A DNA stretch of 64,000 nt from Pseudomonas monsensis (GTDB lineage Bacteria > Pseudomonadota > Gammaproteobacteria > Pseudomonadales > Pseudomonadaceae), in contig NZ_CP077087.1 in assembly GCF_014268495.2 (NCBI RefSeq), forward strand, positions 5,041,001-5,105,000. The letters run 5' to 3'. The translations under genes and the position numbers were made by a program. Positions 8,418 through 18,193 of this stretch are shown piece by piece. The notes under the pieces are model-generated. The model had not been told where the DNA came from. It was given only the letters and a program-made list of their open reading frames with translations, and ran no database searches. Each line of letters opens with the position of its first letter. Positions within the stretch are counted from its first letter, which is position 1.

Positions 8418-9578
8418 TCAGCGCCCCTTGAATTGCGCGACGTTCGCCGACCGCGCTTCGGCCTGCGCCTGGCCCGCAACGCCCAGACGCTCGCCAGTCT
8501 TGGCATCGAACAACAGCACTTTCGACGGATCGAATTGCAGCGTCAGGCTTTCGCCCACCTGCGGTGCCACGTCCGGTGCCAGACGGCAGCAGACCTTGGT
8601 GTCATTGAGGTTGACGAACACCAGGGTGTCCGGACCGGTCGGTTCGGTGACTTGCACTTCAGCCTTGATGCTCGGCAAACCATTGCCTTCGCCATTCGCC
8701 AGCACGATCTGCTCCGGACGCAAGCCGAGTATCACTTCGCGATCTTCAAGCCCGGCGTCCTGCATGCCCATCGGCAACTCGCAACGGGCCTGGCCGCTGT
8801 CGAGCAGCGCCAGCAGGCGACCGTCCTTGCGCTGCAGGCGCAGCGGAATGAAGTTCATCGGCGGCGAACCGATGAAGCTCGCCACAAACAGGTTGGCCGG
8901 GTCGTTGTAGATCTCTTTCGGCGTGCCGAATTGCTGGATGATCCCGTCCTTCATCACCGCCACTTTGTCGCCCAGGGTCATCGCTTCGATCTGGTCGTGG
9001 GTCACGTAGACCGTGGTGGTTTTCAGGCGCTGGTGCATCAGTTTCATTTCGGTGCGCATCTCAACCCGCAGCTTGGCATCGAGGTTGGACAGCGGTTCGT
9101 CGAACAGATAGATCTTCGGCCGCCGCGCCAATGCACGGCCCATCGCCACACGCTGCTGCTGACCACCGGAAAGTTGACCCGGCTTGCGATTCAGCAGGTG
9201 TTCGATCTGCAACAGCTTGGCCACGCGCGCGACTTCTTCGTCGATTGCCGCCTGCGGCATCTTGCGGATCTTCAGACCGAACTCGATGTTCTCGCGCACG
9301 CTCATGGTCGGGTACAGCGCGTAGGACTGGAAGACCATGGCGATGTCGCGATCTTTCGGGCTCATGCCGCTGACGTCCTGATCGCCGATCATGATCGCGC
9401 CGCCGCTGATGGTTTCCAGACCGGCGATGCAGTTCATCAGGGTCGACTTGCCGCAGCCCGACGGGCCGACCAGGATCAGGAACTCACCGTCCTTGATCGA
9501 CAGTTCGATGTTCTTCAGGGTGTCCGGCAGGCCGGCACCGTAGGTCTTGTTGACGTTGCGAAGTTCGAGCGTTGCCAT
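8418..9578 (-). CDS. gtsD: Glucose ABC transporter ATP-binding protein (MalK/UgpC type)
   Basis: The ATPase of the periplasmic glucose importer. The 386-residue protein shows Walker A 'GPSGCGKST' near residue 36, signature 'LSGGQQQR', Walker B 'IYLFDEPLSNLD', and a C-terminal TOBE-type regulatory region from about residue 240. That length matches CUT1-family sugar ATPases. Its start lies 2 bases after the stop of the permease gene gtsC, so it is the distal gene of the transporter operon. Confidence 0.93.
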   Translation of the reverse strand: MATLELRNVNKTYGAGLPDTLKNIELSIKDGEFLILVGPSGCGKSTLMNCIAGLETISGGAIMIGDQDVSGMSPKDRDIAMVFQSYALYPTMSVRENIEFGLKIRKMPQAAIDEEVARVAKLLQIEHLLNRKPGQLSGGQQQRVAMGRALARRPKIYLFDEPLSNLDAKLRVEMRTEMKLMHQRLKTTTVYVTHDQIEAMTLGDKVAVMKDGIIQQFGTPKEIYNDPANLFVASFIGSPPMNFIPLRLQRKDGRLLALLDSGQARCELPMGMQDAGLEDREVILGLRPEQIVLANGEGNGLPSIKAEVQVTEPTGPDTLVFVNLNDTKVCCRLAPDVAPQVGESLTLQFDPSKVLLFDAKTGERLGVAGQAQAEARSANVAQFKGR

Positions 9579-9580
9579 GA

Positions 9581-10426
9581 TTACCCCTTGACTGCGCCGG
9601 CCGTCAGCCCGCGCACGAAATACTTGCCTGCGACCACATAGACCAGCAGGGTCGGCAGCCCGGCGATCATCGCCGCTGCCATATCAACGTTGTATTCCTT
9701 GGCCCCGGTGCTGGTGTTGACCAGGTTGTTCAGCGCCACCGTGATCGGCTGCGAATCACCGCTGGAGAACACCACACCAAACAGGAAGTCGTTCCAGATC
9801 TGGGTGAACTGCCAGATCAGGCAGACCATGATGATCGGCGTCGACATCGGCAGAATGATGCGGCGGAAGATCGTGAAGAAACCCGCGCCATCCAGACGTG
9901 CAGCCTTCACCAGCGCATCGGGAATGCTCACGTAGTAGTTACGGAAGAACAGCGTGGTGAACGCCAGGCCGTAAACCACGTGAACAAACACCAGACCGGT
10001 GGTGGTGCTCGCCAGGCCCATCTTGCCGAGGGTAAACGAGGCCGGCAGCAGCACGGTCTGGAACGGCAGGAAGCAGCCGAACAACAGCAGACCGAAGAAC
10101 AACTGCGAACCACGGAAGCGCCACATCGACAGCACGTAACCGTTCAACGCACCGATGGCGGTGGAGATGATTACGGCCGGCACGGTGATCTTGATCGAGT
10201 TCCAGAAGTAGCCATCAACCGTGGCCCAGGCCTTGACCCAGCCGATACCGCTGACCACGGTCGGCCAGCTCAGCAGGTTGCCGGTGCTGATGTCTTCCGG
10301 GGTCTTGAAGCTGGTCAGCAGCATGACTACCAGCGGCACCAGGTACAGGAACACGGCGAAAATCAGCACCGCGTAGATCGCGATGCGACTCAGGCTGATG
10401 GCAGGTTTGGCAGCGAGACTAGTCAT
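9581..10426 (-). CDS. gtsC: Glucose ABC transporter permease (MalG type)
   Basis: An inner-membrane permease of the CUT1 glucose importer. The 281 residues hold six predicted membrane segments, beginning with 'IAIYAVLIFAVFLYLVPLV'. The cytoplasmic EAA loop 'ARLDGAGFFTIFRRIILP' couples to the ATPase. It overlaps gtsB by 8 bases. Confidence 0.93.
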   Translation of the reverse strand: MTSLAAKPAISLSRIAIYAVLIFAVFLYLVPLVVMLLTSFKTPEDISTGNLLSWPTVVSGIGWVKAWATVDGYFWNSIKITVPAVIISTAIGALNGYVLSMWRFRGSQLFFGLLLFGCFLPFQTVLLPASFTLGKMGLASTTTGLVFVHVVYGLAFTTLFFRNYYVSIPDALVKAARLDGAGFFTIFRRIILPMSTPIIMVCLIWQFTQIWNDFLFGVVFSSGDSQPITVALNNLVNTSTGAKEYNVDMAAAMIAGLPTLLVYVVAGKYFVRGLTAGAVKG

Positions 10427-11327
10427 GACGCTTGGTCCTCAGCTCGGAGTACAGGTAAGGCACGATGATCGCGAGGATCGCACCGAGCATCAGAATCGCA
10501 CTGGCCGAGCCCATGCCCATCTGGCCGCGACTGAAGGTGAAGGAATACATGAACATCGCCGGCAGGTCGGAGGAATAACCCGGCCCCCCTGCGGTCATCG
10601 CCGCGACCAGGTCGAAGCTCTTGATCGCGATGTGGGCGAGGATCATCACCGCACTGAAGAACACCGGACGCAGGCTGGGCAGCACCACTTTCCAGTAGAT
10701 GGTCGGCATGCTCGCGCCGTCGATCTGTGCAGCACGAATGATCGACTGATCGACACCGCGCAGGCCGGCGAGAAACATCGCCATGATGAAACCCGAGGCT
10801 TGCCACACTGCGGCGATCACCAGGCAGTACACCACGCGATCCGGGTCGATCAGCCAGTCCAGACGGAAGCCTTCCCAGCCCCAGTCACGCAACAATTTGT
10901 CCAGGCCCATGCCCGGGTTGAGCAGCCATTTCCACGCGGTACCGGTGACGATCATCGAGAGCGCCATCGGGTACAGGTAAATGGTGCGGATAAAGCCTTC
11001 GCGACGGATACGCTGGTCGAGGAACACCGCCAGCAGCACACCAATCACCAACGTGATGCCGATGAACATGCCACCGAACACCGCGAGGTTCTTGCTCGCC
11101 ACCCACCAGCGGTCGTTGTCGAACAGCCGGGCGTATTGCGCCAGGCCGGCCCACTTGTAGTTCGGCAGGAACGTCGAGGTGGTGAACGACAGCACGAACG
11201 TCCACAGGATGTAGCCATAGAAGCCAACCAGCACGATGACCATGCTCGGCGCCAGCACCAGTTTCGGTAGCCAGCGCTGCAGTGCATCGAACGGCGAGGC
11301 TTTGCTGAACACAGCAACAGAACTCAT
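10419..11327 (-). CDS. gtsB: Glucose ABC transporter permease (MalF type)
   Basis: Partner permease of GtsC: 302 residues, six predicted membrane spans and an EAA loop 'AAQIDGASMPTIYWKVVLP'. Its product should form the heterodimeric channel. It is separated from gtsA by 153 bases that include a REPIN. The transporter genes are otherwise packed tightly. Confidence 0.93.
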   Translation of the reverse strand: MSSVAVFSKASPFDALQRWLPKLVLAPSMVIVLVGFYGYILWTFVLSFTTSTFLPNYKWAGLAQYARLFDNDRWWVASKNLAVFGGMFIGITLVIGVLLAVFLDQRIRREGFIRTIYLYPMALSMIVTGTAWKWLLNPGMGLDKLLRDWGWEGFRLDWLIDPDRVVYCLVIAAVWQASGFIMAMFLAGLRGVDQSIIRAAQIDGASMPTIYWKVVLPSLRPVFFSAVMILAHIAIKSFDLVAAMTAGGPGYSSDLPAMFMYSFTFSRGQMGMGSASAILMLGAILAIIVPYLYSELRTKRHD

Positions 11328-11371
11328 GGGGAAATCCAGTACGAAGGTAGAAAATTCACACGCTTTCCCCT

Positions 11372-11461
11372 TGTGGGAGCGAGCTTGCTCGCGAAGGCGT
11401 CCTGTCAGTTGATAGTTCGATTGCCTGACTCTCCGCTTTCGCGAGCAAGCTCGCTCCCACA
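11372..11461. repeat. REPIN-type inverted repeat inside the gts operon
   Basis: TGTGGGAGCGAGCTTGCTCG and its inverted copy flank a spacer of about 50 bases. The element lies between the binding-protein gene gtsA and the permease gene gtsB, so it would form a stem-loop in the operon mRNA. Confidence 0.9.
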
Positions 11462-11480
11462 GGGGCTAAGGTGCTGGTGC

Positions 11481-12782
11481 TTATTTAGCCGACTGAACCG
11501 CCGCGCCCAGTTTCTTGGCCGCATCGGCCGGGTCGGCTTTCGGGTCGTTGATGTAGTTGGTGACTACGTCAAAGAACGCGCCCTGCACCGCCAGCGTGGT
11601 CGCCATGTTGTGCGCCATGCTTGGTTGCAGGCCGCCGGACTTGGCGTCCGCCAGGAAGTCCTTGGCAGCGGTCTGCGCGCAGGAGTCGAAACCGAGTTTC
11701 TCCATGTTGTTCAACATGTCGTTACGCACCGGGATCGAGCCTTTGTTGATGCTGAAGACTTTCTGGAAGTTTTCACCCAGCACGACTTTGGCGATGTCCT
11801 GCTGACCAGCCGCAGTGCCTTTGTCTTTCTGCTTGAACACCGCCAGGGAGTCGATGTTGTAGGTGAACGCCTTGTCGGTGCCCGGGAACGCTACGCACTC
11901 GTAGTCCTTGCCGGCGACTTTCTTGGCAGCGGTCCATTCGGACTTGGCCCAGTCCCCCATGATCTGCATGCCGGCCTTGCCGTTGATGACTTTGGCCGCT
12001 TCCAGGTTCCAGTCCTGGCCTTTGCCGTCGACGTCCATGTAGGTCGCGACTTTCTTCAGCTCGGTCAGCGCCTTGACCATTTCCGGGCCGGTCAGCGCCT
12101 TGTTGTCCAGATCGACCAGGGCTTTCTTGTAGCCATCAACGCCCATGACCGACAGCACAACGGCTTCGAACACGGTGCTGTCCTGCCAAGGCTGACCGCC
12201 GTGAGCCAGCGGAATGAAGCCCGCAGCCTTCAGCTTGTCGCCGGCGGCGTAGAATTCTTCGAGGGTGGTCGGGGCTTTGGCGATACCGGCTTTCTTGAAT
12301 ACTTCCGGGTTGATCCACAGCCAGTTGACGCGATGAATGTTCACCGGCACGGCCACGTAATCACCGTCGTACTTCACGGTATCGGAGACTTTCTTGTCGA
12401 GCAGGCTGTCCCACTTTTCCGACTTGGCGACGTCTTTGAGCACGTCGGTGTCAAGCAGGCCGGTCGACGCCCATTCCTGGATGTCCGGGCCTTTGATCTG
12501 GGCGACGCCCGGCGGGTTGCCAGCCACGGCACGGCTTTTCAGCACGGTCATGGCCGTGGCACCGCCACCGCCGGCGACAGCGCCGTCTTTCCAGGTGAAA
12601 CCGTCTTTTTCGACTTGGGCCTTGAGCACATCAACGGCAGCTTTTTCGCCACCGGACGTCCACCAGTGCACGACTTCCACCGAACCTTTGGATTCGGCAG
12701 CGGAAACACTGAGAGGCAGAATTGCGAGCGGGAACAGGGAGGCGACAGAAATGACAGTAGCGAGGCGAGAAATCGCATTCAT
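11481..12782 (-). CDS. gtsA: Glucose ABC transporter substrate-binding protein
   Basis: The periplasmic glucose-binding protein. The 433-residue product has a Sec signal ending 'SVSAAE' near residue 23. Family 1 extracellular binding protein features follow, such as '[14 protein letters not shown]' and '[12 protein letters not shown]'. The ATG at 12782 is preceded by AAGAAAGG; an in-frame upstream start at 12836 would disrupt the signal peptide. The leader has AACAACAAGAAAGG, with an Hfq/Crc-like motif abutting the Shine-Dalgarno. It is the first gene of the transporter operon. Confidence 0.94.
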   Translation of the reverse strand: MNAISRLATVISVASLFPLAILPLSVSAAESKGSVEVVHWWTSGGEKAAVDVLKAQVEKDGFTWKDGAVAGGGGATAMTVLKSRAVAGNPPGVAQIKGPDIQEWASTGLLDTDVLKDVAKSEKWDSLLDKKVSDTVKYDGDYVAVPVNIHRVNWLWINPEVFKKAGIAKAPTTLEEFYAAGDKLKAAGFIPLAHGGQPWQDSTVFEAVVLSVMGVDGYKKALVDLDNKALTGPEMVKALTELKKVATYMDVDGKGQDWNLEAAKVINGKAGMQIMGDWAKSEWTAAKKVAGKDYECVAFPGTDKAFTYNIDSLAVFKQKDKGTAAGQQDIAKVVLGENFQKVFSINKGSIPVRNDMLNNMEKLGFDSCAQTAAKDFLADAKSGGLQPSMAHNMATTLAVQGAFFDVVTNYINDPKADPADAAKKLGAAVQSAK

Positions 12783-12798
12783 CTGAGATGTACCTTTC

Positions 12799-12806
12799 TT
12801 GTTGTT
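12799..12806 (-). promoter_or_regulatory. Candidate Hfq/Crc motif in gtsA leader
   Basis: The mRNA reads CATAACAACAAGAAAGG. AACAACAA runs directly into the ribosome-binding site, an ideal position for translational repression. Confidence 0.6.
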
Positions 12807-12900
12807 ATGCATGCAAGTCTGGTGCTTGCGCTGCACAGGAGTTTAAACAGGACGTTTCCCTTCGCAGGTAACGAAGGGACGCGCGAATGTCACCACATGG

Positions 12901-14160
12901 TTACACAGGACAGCTCTGGGACAACTGCGCCAGCGCAGTCGCCATGCTCGGCGACAAGGGTAGACGAGGGATCAGTACGGCTTGCCAGGCGTGGTACAGA
13001 TCGGGTTTGCCCGGCCAGATATCGGCACTTGGCAGGTTTTGCGGATTGAGTTCGTGGTGCCAGCTGCCGTCGCAGCGGTCGATGAAATGGTTTTCGCAGA
13101 ATTCCCAGAACAGTCGGTACCAGGCTTCGTATTGCGCATCGCCGGTGCGTTTGAGCAACGCGCTGGCGGCGGCGCTGGCTTCTGCGTGCGTCCAGTGCAG
13201 GCGATGGCGCACCACGGATTTATTGTCCCAGTCGAGGGTGTAGACGATCCCCGGCGCGCCATCGACGTCCCAGCCGTGGCGGCAGTTGTTCTCGAACAGT
13301 TTTGCCGCATCAGTGGCAAGCCAGCCGGGTGTGAGCATGCCGGCCTGAACCCGCGCCGCTTCGAGGTGCAGCAACAGCCGCGCCCATTCGAAACCGTGAC
13401 CCGGCGTGGTGCCGTAAGGGCGGAAACCGTCAGCGGGATTGTCGAGGTTGTATTCGCGCAGCGGTTGCCAATCGCGATCGAAGTGCTCGATGACCATGTA
13501 ACCGTTGGCGGCAGCATGACCGTGGATCACCCGCTCGACGATGCGTTGTGCACGGATCAGCCAGCGCGGATCCTCGGTGACATCGGCCAATGCAAGGAAC
13601 GCTTCAGTCGCGTGCATGTTGCTGTTGGCACCGCGATAGGCTTCTTCTTCGCTCCAGTCGCGATTGAAGTATTCGCGCATGGCGCCCTCTTCTTCGCTCC
13701 AGAAATACGTGTCGATGATGTCGATGGCGTCATCCAGTAAGGCCTGGGCGCCGGGACGCTGTGCGACCACTGCAGAGCTGGCCGCGAGCGCGACGAAGGC
13801 ATGCAGATAAGCGTTCTTGCCGGTATTGCCGTCGCGGTGTTCGGCGACCGCAAACCAGCCGCCGTGCAGTGCATCACGCAACGGGCCGCGCAGGGCCGCG
13901 ATGCCGTGATCGACCAGTTCGGCGAAACCCGGCAGGCCCTGAATGTGGGCCATGGCGAAGCTGTGGGTCATGCGCGCGGTGTTCATGGTTTCGGCTTGCG
14001 CGTGCGCTGGCAGACGGCCGCGTTCGTCGAGATTGCCGAAACCTTCGGGCAGCTTTGAAGCCTTGGCGAATGCCAGCAGGCGCAGACCTTCGTCGGCGAG
14101 CCATTGCTGGTGGGCAGGGGCGTTCAGCCAACTGCTGAAGCCTGGGTGGAAGAGATCCAT
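12901..14160 (-). CDS. AGE-family epimerase/isomerase (mannose isomerase-like)
   Basis: A 419-residue N-acylglucosamine 2-epimerase superfamily protein with an (alpha/alpha)6 barrel. Conserved segments include 'RMTHSFAMAHI', 'YLHAFVALAASSA', 'NSNMHATEAFLAL', 'GHGFEWARLLLHLE' and 'HRLHWTHAEASAAA', with the catalytic-type histidines. The best guess is a free-sugar aldose-ketose isomerase (mannose/fructose/glucose) rather than an N-acyl sugar epimerase. This rests on family and on location inside the glucose locus. Its leader has AACAACAAAAAAGG, close to that of gtsA, suggesting common catabolite control. Confidence 0.85.
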   Translation of the reverse strand: MDLFHPGFSSWLNAPAHQQWLADEGLRLLAFAKASKLPEGFGNLDERGRLPAHAQAETMNTARMTHSFAMAHIQGLPGFAELVDHGIAALRGPLRDALHGGWFAVAEHRDGNTGKNAYLHAFVALAASSAVVAQRPGAQALLDDAIDIIDTYFWSEEEGAMREYFNRDWSEEEAYRGANSNMHATEAFLALADVTEDPRWLIRAQRIVERVIHGHAAANGYMVIEHFDRDWQPLREYNLDNPADGFRPYGTTPGHGFEWARLLLHLEAARVQAGMLTPGWLATDAAKLFENNCRHGWDVDGAPGIVYTLDWDNKSVVRHRLHWTHAEASAAASALLKRTGDAQYEAWYRLFWEFCENHFIDRCDGSWHHELNPQNLPSADIWPGKPDLYHAWQAVLIPRLPLSPSMATALAQLSQSCPV

Positions 14161-14172
14161 GGGTGGCCTTTT

Positions 14173-14180
14173 TTGTTGTT
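14173..14180 (-). promoter_or_regulatory. Candidate Hfq/Crc motif in AGE epimerase leader
   Basis: The mRNA reads CATAACAACAAAAAAGG, nearly the same as in gtsA, placed over the Shine-Dalgarno 12-20 bases before the ATG. Confidence 0.55.
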
Positions 14181-14266
14181 ATGACTGCGGGCAGTCTAAA
14201 CAACGGGTCGGGATGGGCTTGTAACGAAGGGGGCGGTTTTTGTCACTGATCCGTGACAAAGAGCAG

Positions 14267-14852
14267 CCCTCACCCCAGCCCTCTCCCGGAGGGAGAGGGG
14301 GCCGACCGCACGATACTGAAGAGTTACGTCGACCTGAAAGTGCTGTACCGAATCCACAATCGACTCAATGCATCAGGTCGGCGCAATTCGAATGAACAAC
14401 GCGCTCAGCCCCCTCACCCCACCTTGGGAGAGGCAGCCAACCGAGGTGTAGTAAGCTTCCGCCGACTTGAAATACCGAGCCGATTATGGATTCGGCGTTG
14501 TACGGTCAGGTCGGCGTATCTCTGCAGCCCCCCCGATCAGTCCCCTCTCCCTTTGGGAGGAGGGAGAGGGAGCCAACCGAGGTGTAATAAGCTTTCCGCC
14601 AACCTGAAATACCGAGCCGATTATGAATTCGGCGTTGTACGGTCAGGTCGGCGTATCTCTGCAGCATCCCCCGATCAGTCCCCTTTCCCTTTGGGAGGAG
14701 GGAGAGGCAGCCAACCGGCGTGTAATAAGCTTTCCGCCGACTTGAAATACCGAGTCGATTAAGGATTCGGCGTTGTACGGTCAGGTCGGCGTATCTCTGC
14801 AGCATCCCCCGATCAGTCCCCTCTCCCCCCGGGAGAGGGCTAGGGTGAGGGG
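14267..14852. repeat. Nested hairpin repeat cluster B (about four units)
   Basis: Bounded by CCCTCACCCCAGCCCTCTCCC-like sequence at the left and GGGAGAGGGCTAGGGTGAGGGG-like sequence at the right. The internal units share CCAACCGAGGTGTAATAAGC, TTGAAATACCGAGCCGATTA, TTCGGCGTTGTACGGTCAGG and CGGCGTATCTCTGCAG. The first unit differs most from the rest. It fills the 700 bases between the 5' end of the epimerase gene and the 3' end of gtrS. Nothing else coding is seen here. Confidence 0.85.
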
Positions 14853-14862
14853 CTCTTTTGAG

Positions 14863-16332
14863 CTAATCCACCGAGCGCGGCAGTTGCAGGGTCACGCGCA
14901 ACCCACCCTCACGCAGGTTCTGCAACGTCACCTCACCGCCATGGCTATGGGCGATGTTGCGCGCAATGCCCAAACCCAGACCATAACCCTGCTGCTGCCC
15001 CGCCAGACGAAAGTGTGGCTCGAACACCTGCTCCAGCCGCTGCTCCGGCACACCCGGGCCTTCATCGTCGACGTGCAGGACAAACGCGCGCTCATCGTCG
15101 TCGATGTGCAGATGAGCGTTCTGCCCGTATTTCAACGCGTTGTCGATCAGGTTACCGATGCAGCGTTTCAGCGCCAGAGGCTTGCCCGGATACGCCGCCA
15201 GCGCCTTGCCTTGCTGCGTCACGCGGCCATTGCCGTTGGGCGCCAGATATGGCTCCACCAGGCAGTCGAGCACATGGTTCAGGTCCACCGGCTCGATGTT
15301 TTCGTGGATATCGGTGTCTTTCACGCACTGCAATGCGCCTTTGACCAGCAACTCCAGCTCATCCAGATCGCGGCCGAACTTGGCTTGCAGTTGCTCGTCC
15401 TCCAGCAGCTCGACGCGCAAGCGCAGGCGGGTGATCGGCGTGCGCAGATCATGGGAAATCGCACTGAACAACTGGCTGCGTTCGGTCAGGTAGCGGCTGA
15501 TACGTTCGCGCATGGTGTTGAACGCACGGCCCACTTCCACCACTTCGCTGCCGCCGCCCTCGGCCACCGGTTCGACGTCGGCGCCCAGCGACAGATCCCG
15601 CGCCGCCCGCGCCAGGCGCTTGAGCGGCCGGCTCTGCCAGTGCACCAGCAGACCAATGAACAACAGCAAAAAGCCGCTGGTGAGCACGATGAACCATACC
15701 TGCTGCGCCGGCAGACCTTGTTCTTCAAGACTGGTGTAGGGCTCAGGCAACAGCGAGGCGATGTACAGCCATTCGCCCGGCGCCATCTGGATCTGCGTGA
15801 CCAGCACTGGCGGGTTCACCGGTTCCAGGGTCAGCGCGTAATGCGCCCAGGAGCGCGGCAGTTCGTCGAGCTTCAGGCCGGCATTGAAGATGCGCAGATC
15901 TTCAGGACTGACGAAGGTCACCGAGATATCGGTGTCATTGCCCAGCGACTGGCGCAGCACTTCATCGACCGCTTTCATCACCGCGGCCTTGCGCGGGGTG
16001 ACCGGCAGCACATCCATGCCCAGCGGTTTGTCGTTAAGCGTCACCACGAACCGCGTGCCGCCCATGCTGCGCAATTGATCCAGCACCAGAGGCCGATAAG
16101 CCACCGGTAACGAGCGGAAGTAACTGACGCTGGCGGTCATCGAATGGGCGAGGCTGCGGGCGCTGGTGACCAGCCCTTCAAGCTGCGTGGCGCGCAGTTG
16201 CGAGACCCAGATCACACTGGACAACGTCTGTGCAAACAACACGGCGAGCAAGGTCAGCAGCAACATCCGCCCGAGCAGCGAACGCGGCACCGGCACCCTG
16301 GCAGCAAGTTTGCGCAGCGACTCAGTGACCAT
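14863..16332 (-). CDS. gtrS: Sensor histidine kinase GtrS
   Basis: The membrane sensor of the GtrS/GltR pair, which in pseudomonads senses 2-ketogluconate or 6-phosphogluconate and controls glucose uptake genes. The roughly 489 residues hold a first membrane span near residues 24-44, a periplasmic sensor region and a second span 'VWFIVLTSGFLLLFIGLLV'. A HAMP domain follows, then the H-box 'FSAISHDLRTPITRLR' and ATP-binding N and G boxes 'NLIDNALKYG' and 'DEGPGVPEQRL', 'GYGLGLGIA'. The ATG at 16332 overlaps the end of gltR. An upstream TTG at 16341 is less likely. Confidence 0.92.
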   Translation of the reverse strand: MVTESLRKLAARVPVPRSLLGRMLLLTLLAVLFAQTLSSVIWVSQLRATQLEGLVTSARSLAHSMTASVSYFRSLPVAYRPLVLDQLRSMGGTRFVVTLNDKPLGMDVLPVTPRKAAVMKAVDEVLRQSLGNDTDISVTFVSPEDLRIFNAGLKLDELPRSWAHYALTLEPVNPPVLVTQIQMAPGEWLYIASLLPEPYTSLEEQGLPAQQVWFIVLTSGFLLLFIGLLVHWQSRPLKRLARAARDLSLGADVEPVAEGGGSEVVEVGRAFNTMRERISRYLTERSQLFSAISHDLRTPITRLRLRVELLEDEQLQAKFGRDLDELELLVKGALQCVKDTDIHENIEPVDLNHVLDCLVEPYLAPNGNGRVTQQGKALAAYPGKPLALKRCIGNLIDNALKYGQNAHLHIDDDERAFVLHVDDEGPGVPEQRLEQVFEPHFRLAGQQQGYGLGLGIARNIAHSHGGEVTLQNLREGGLRVTLQLPRSVD

Positions 16333-17053
16333 TGCCGGCAACCACGTTGGCTGCCAGTTGGTAGCCGCTGCCGCGTACGGTGCGAATCAGTCGTGGCGGT
16401 TTTTCCGTGTCGCGCAGGCGTTGGCGTAACCGGCTGACGGCCATGTCGACGATGCGATCGAGCGGCATCAGGTCGCGGCCACGGGTGGCGTTACCGATGG
16501 TGTCGCGGTCGAGGATTTCCTGCGGGTGGTCGAGAAACAGCTTGAGCAGGGCGAAGTCGGCGCCGGAAAGAATCACTTCCTCACCGTCGGTGTGGAACAG
16601 CCGATGGCTGACCATGTCCAGCCGCCACTCGTCGAAGGCCAGCACTTCACTGCCGCTGCGTTCGTGGGCGAACTGCGCGCGACGCAGCAACGCCTTGATG
16701 CGTGCTTGCAGTTCACGAGGGCTGAACGGTTTGCCGAGGTAGTCGTCAGCGCCGAGCTCCAGCCCGATCACCCGGTCGGCCTCGTCGGAACTGGCAGTGA
16801 GCATGATGATCGGCACCTGCGCCTGACGCGGATGCTGGCGCACCCAGCGGCAGAGGCTGAAGCCGTCTTCGTCGGGCAGCATGACATCGAGGATCACCAG
16901 GTCGCTCGGCGCCTCGTTGAGGGCCTGGCGGAAACTGGCACCGTCGGCGGTGGCCCGTACCTGGAACCCGGCACGGGTCAGGTAGGTTTCCAGCAACTCG
17001 CGTATTTCCTGGTCGTCATCGACCAACAATATCGACTTGTTGACTGAGCTCAC
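16322..17053 (-). CDS. gltR: Response regulator GltR (OmpR family)
   Basis: The DNA-binding partner of GtrS. The 243-residue protein has a receiver domain with acidic residues in 'VDDDQE', phospho-acceptor Asp in 'LVILDVMLPDEDG', Lys in 'YLGKPFSP', and a C-terminal winged helix 'RIVDMAVSRLRQRL'. The start codon is GTG at 17053, preceded by AAGGA. The leader carries AACAACAAGG. Its stop codon lies within the first codons of gtrS, indicating coupling. Confidence 0.93.
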   Translation of the reverse strand: MSSVNKSILLVDDDQEIRELLETYLTRAGFQVRATADGASFRQALNEAPSDLVILDVMLPDEDGFSLCRWVRQHPRQAQVPIIMLTASSDEADRVIGLELGADDYLGKPFSPRELQARIKALLRRAQFAHERSGSEVLAFDEWRLDMVSHRLFHTDGEEVILSGADFALLKLFLDHPQEILDRDTIGNATRGRDLMPLDRIVDMAVSRLRQRLRDTEKPPRLIRTVRGSGYQLAANVVAGNGH

Positions 17054-17066
17054 TTCGAAGGCATCC

Positions 17067-17074
17067 TTGTTGTT
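17067..17074 (-). promoter_or_regulatory. Candidate Hfq/Crc motif in gltR leader
   Basis: The mRNA reads ATTCCAACAACAAGGATG. The CA-rich motif overlaps the AAGGA ribosome-binding site ahead of the GTG start. The same ATTCCAACAACAA string recurs before edd and gap. Confidence 0.55.
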
Positions 17075-17128
17075 GGAATTGGGGCGGATTATGCCTTAAG
17101 CATCAAACTAACAAACACCACAGAACCA

Positions 17129-17220
17129 CTGTGGGAGCGAGCTTGCTCGCGAATGCGGAGTATCAGTCAACCCAAATGTTGAATGTAATGACGCCTTCGC
17201 GAGCAAGCTCGCTCCCACAG
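17129..17220. repeat. REPIN-type inverted repeat
   Basis: CTGTGGGAGCGAGCTTGCTC and its complement surround a spacer of about 50 bases between glk and gltR. Confidence 0.9.
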
Positions 17221-17233
17221 GGGGGATTGCATT

Positions 17234-18193
17234 TCAGGTTGGGATTGATTGGTCCAGGGCCACACCGGCACCAACGAGGCCGGAATACGGCGCTGTCACC
17301 AGCCACACCGGAATGCCTTTGAAGTAATCACTCATGCACCCCTTGTCAGCAAAGCTGCGGGCGAAACCGCTTTCGAGGAAGAAATCGGCAAAGCGTGGAA
17401 TCACACCGCCAACGATGTACACCCCGCCACGTGCCCCCGTGGTCAACACGTTGTTACCCGCGACGCGTCCGAGCCAGCAGCAGAACTGCTCCAGCACTTC
17501 CAGCGCAATCGGATCACCCGCAAGGCCAGCTGCCGTAATCGCTTCCGGCGTGTCGAGTACGGGCTCGTGGCCATCCACCGCGCAGATCGCCCGGTACACC
17601 CGCGGCAAGCCGCCACCGCTCAACGCGGTTTCCGCGCTGACATGGCCGATTTCGTTGTGGATGTGCTGCCAGAGTTGAGTTTCACGCGGGCTGCTCAACG
17701 GCAGATCGACGTGACCGCCCTCCCCCGGCAACGCTGCGAAACGACCTTCACCGAGATCCAGCAACGTACCGACGCCAAGGCCAGTGCCCGGACCGATCAC
17801 CACCGCCGGACGCAACGGCTCCGGCGTGCCTTCGCAAACCACGCGGAATTCGCCCGGCTGCAAGCGGGTCATGCCCAGCGCCATCGCCGAGAAGTCGTTG
17901 ACCAGCAACAACTGCTCGACCTGCAAGGTCTGGCAGAACGCCGTACGGCTCAGGCGCCAGTGGTTGTTGGTGAACTTGAATTCATCGCCACTGACCGGAC
18001 CGGCCACCGACAGGCACACCGAACCGATCGAACCCGGCGCCAGACCGAGGCCGCTCAGATAGAGGCTGATGGCCTCCTCCGGGCTGGCATGGTCGGCCGT
18101 GGCCAGCACTTGAACCGATTCCAGTTGCTGGTTTTTCCACAACGCGAACCGCGCGTTGGTGCCTCCGATGTCACCGACCAAAGCCAGTTTCAA
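17234..18193 (-). CDS. glk: Glucokinase
   Basis: Phosphorylates cytoplasmic glucose to glucose-6-phosphate with ATP. The 319-residue protein has N-terminal '[15 protein letters not shown]' (phosphate-1 loop), catalytic Asp in '[10 protein letters not shown]', '[12 protein letters not shown]', and 'LPGEGGHVD' of bacterial group A glucokinases. The start codon is TTG, which shares bases with the edd stop (TTGA), a typical sign of translational coupling. Confidence 0.94.
   Translation of the reverse strand: MKLALVGDIGGTNARFALWKNQQLESVQVLATADHASPEEAISLYLSGLGLAPGSIGSVCLSVAGPVSGDEFKFTNNHWRLSRTAFCQTLQVEQLLLVNDFSAMALGMTRLQPGEFRVVCEGTPEPLRPAVVIGPGTGLGVGTLLDLGEGRFAALPGEGGHVDLPLSSPRETQLWQHIHNEIGHVSAETALSGGGLPRVYRAICAVDGHEPVLDTPEAITAAGLAGDPIALEVLEQFCCWLGRVAGNNVLTTGARGGVYIVGGVIPRFADFFLESGFARSFADKGCMSDYFKGIPVWLVTAPYSGLVGAGVALDQSIPT

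Noticed and set aside
12799..12806. TTGTTGTT as a HexR half-site
   Set aside because: No ACAA partner at 7-8 bases. The position next to the Shine-Dalgarno fits an RNA-level Hfq/Crc motif better.
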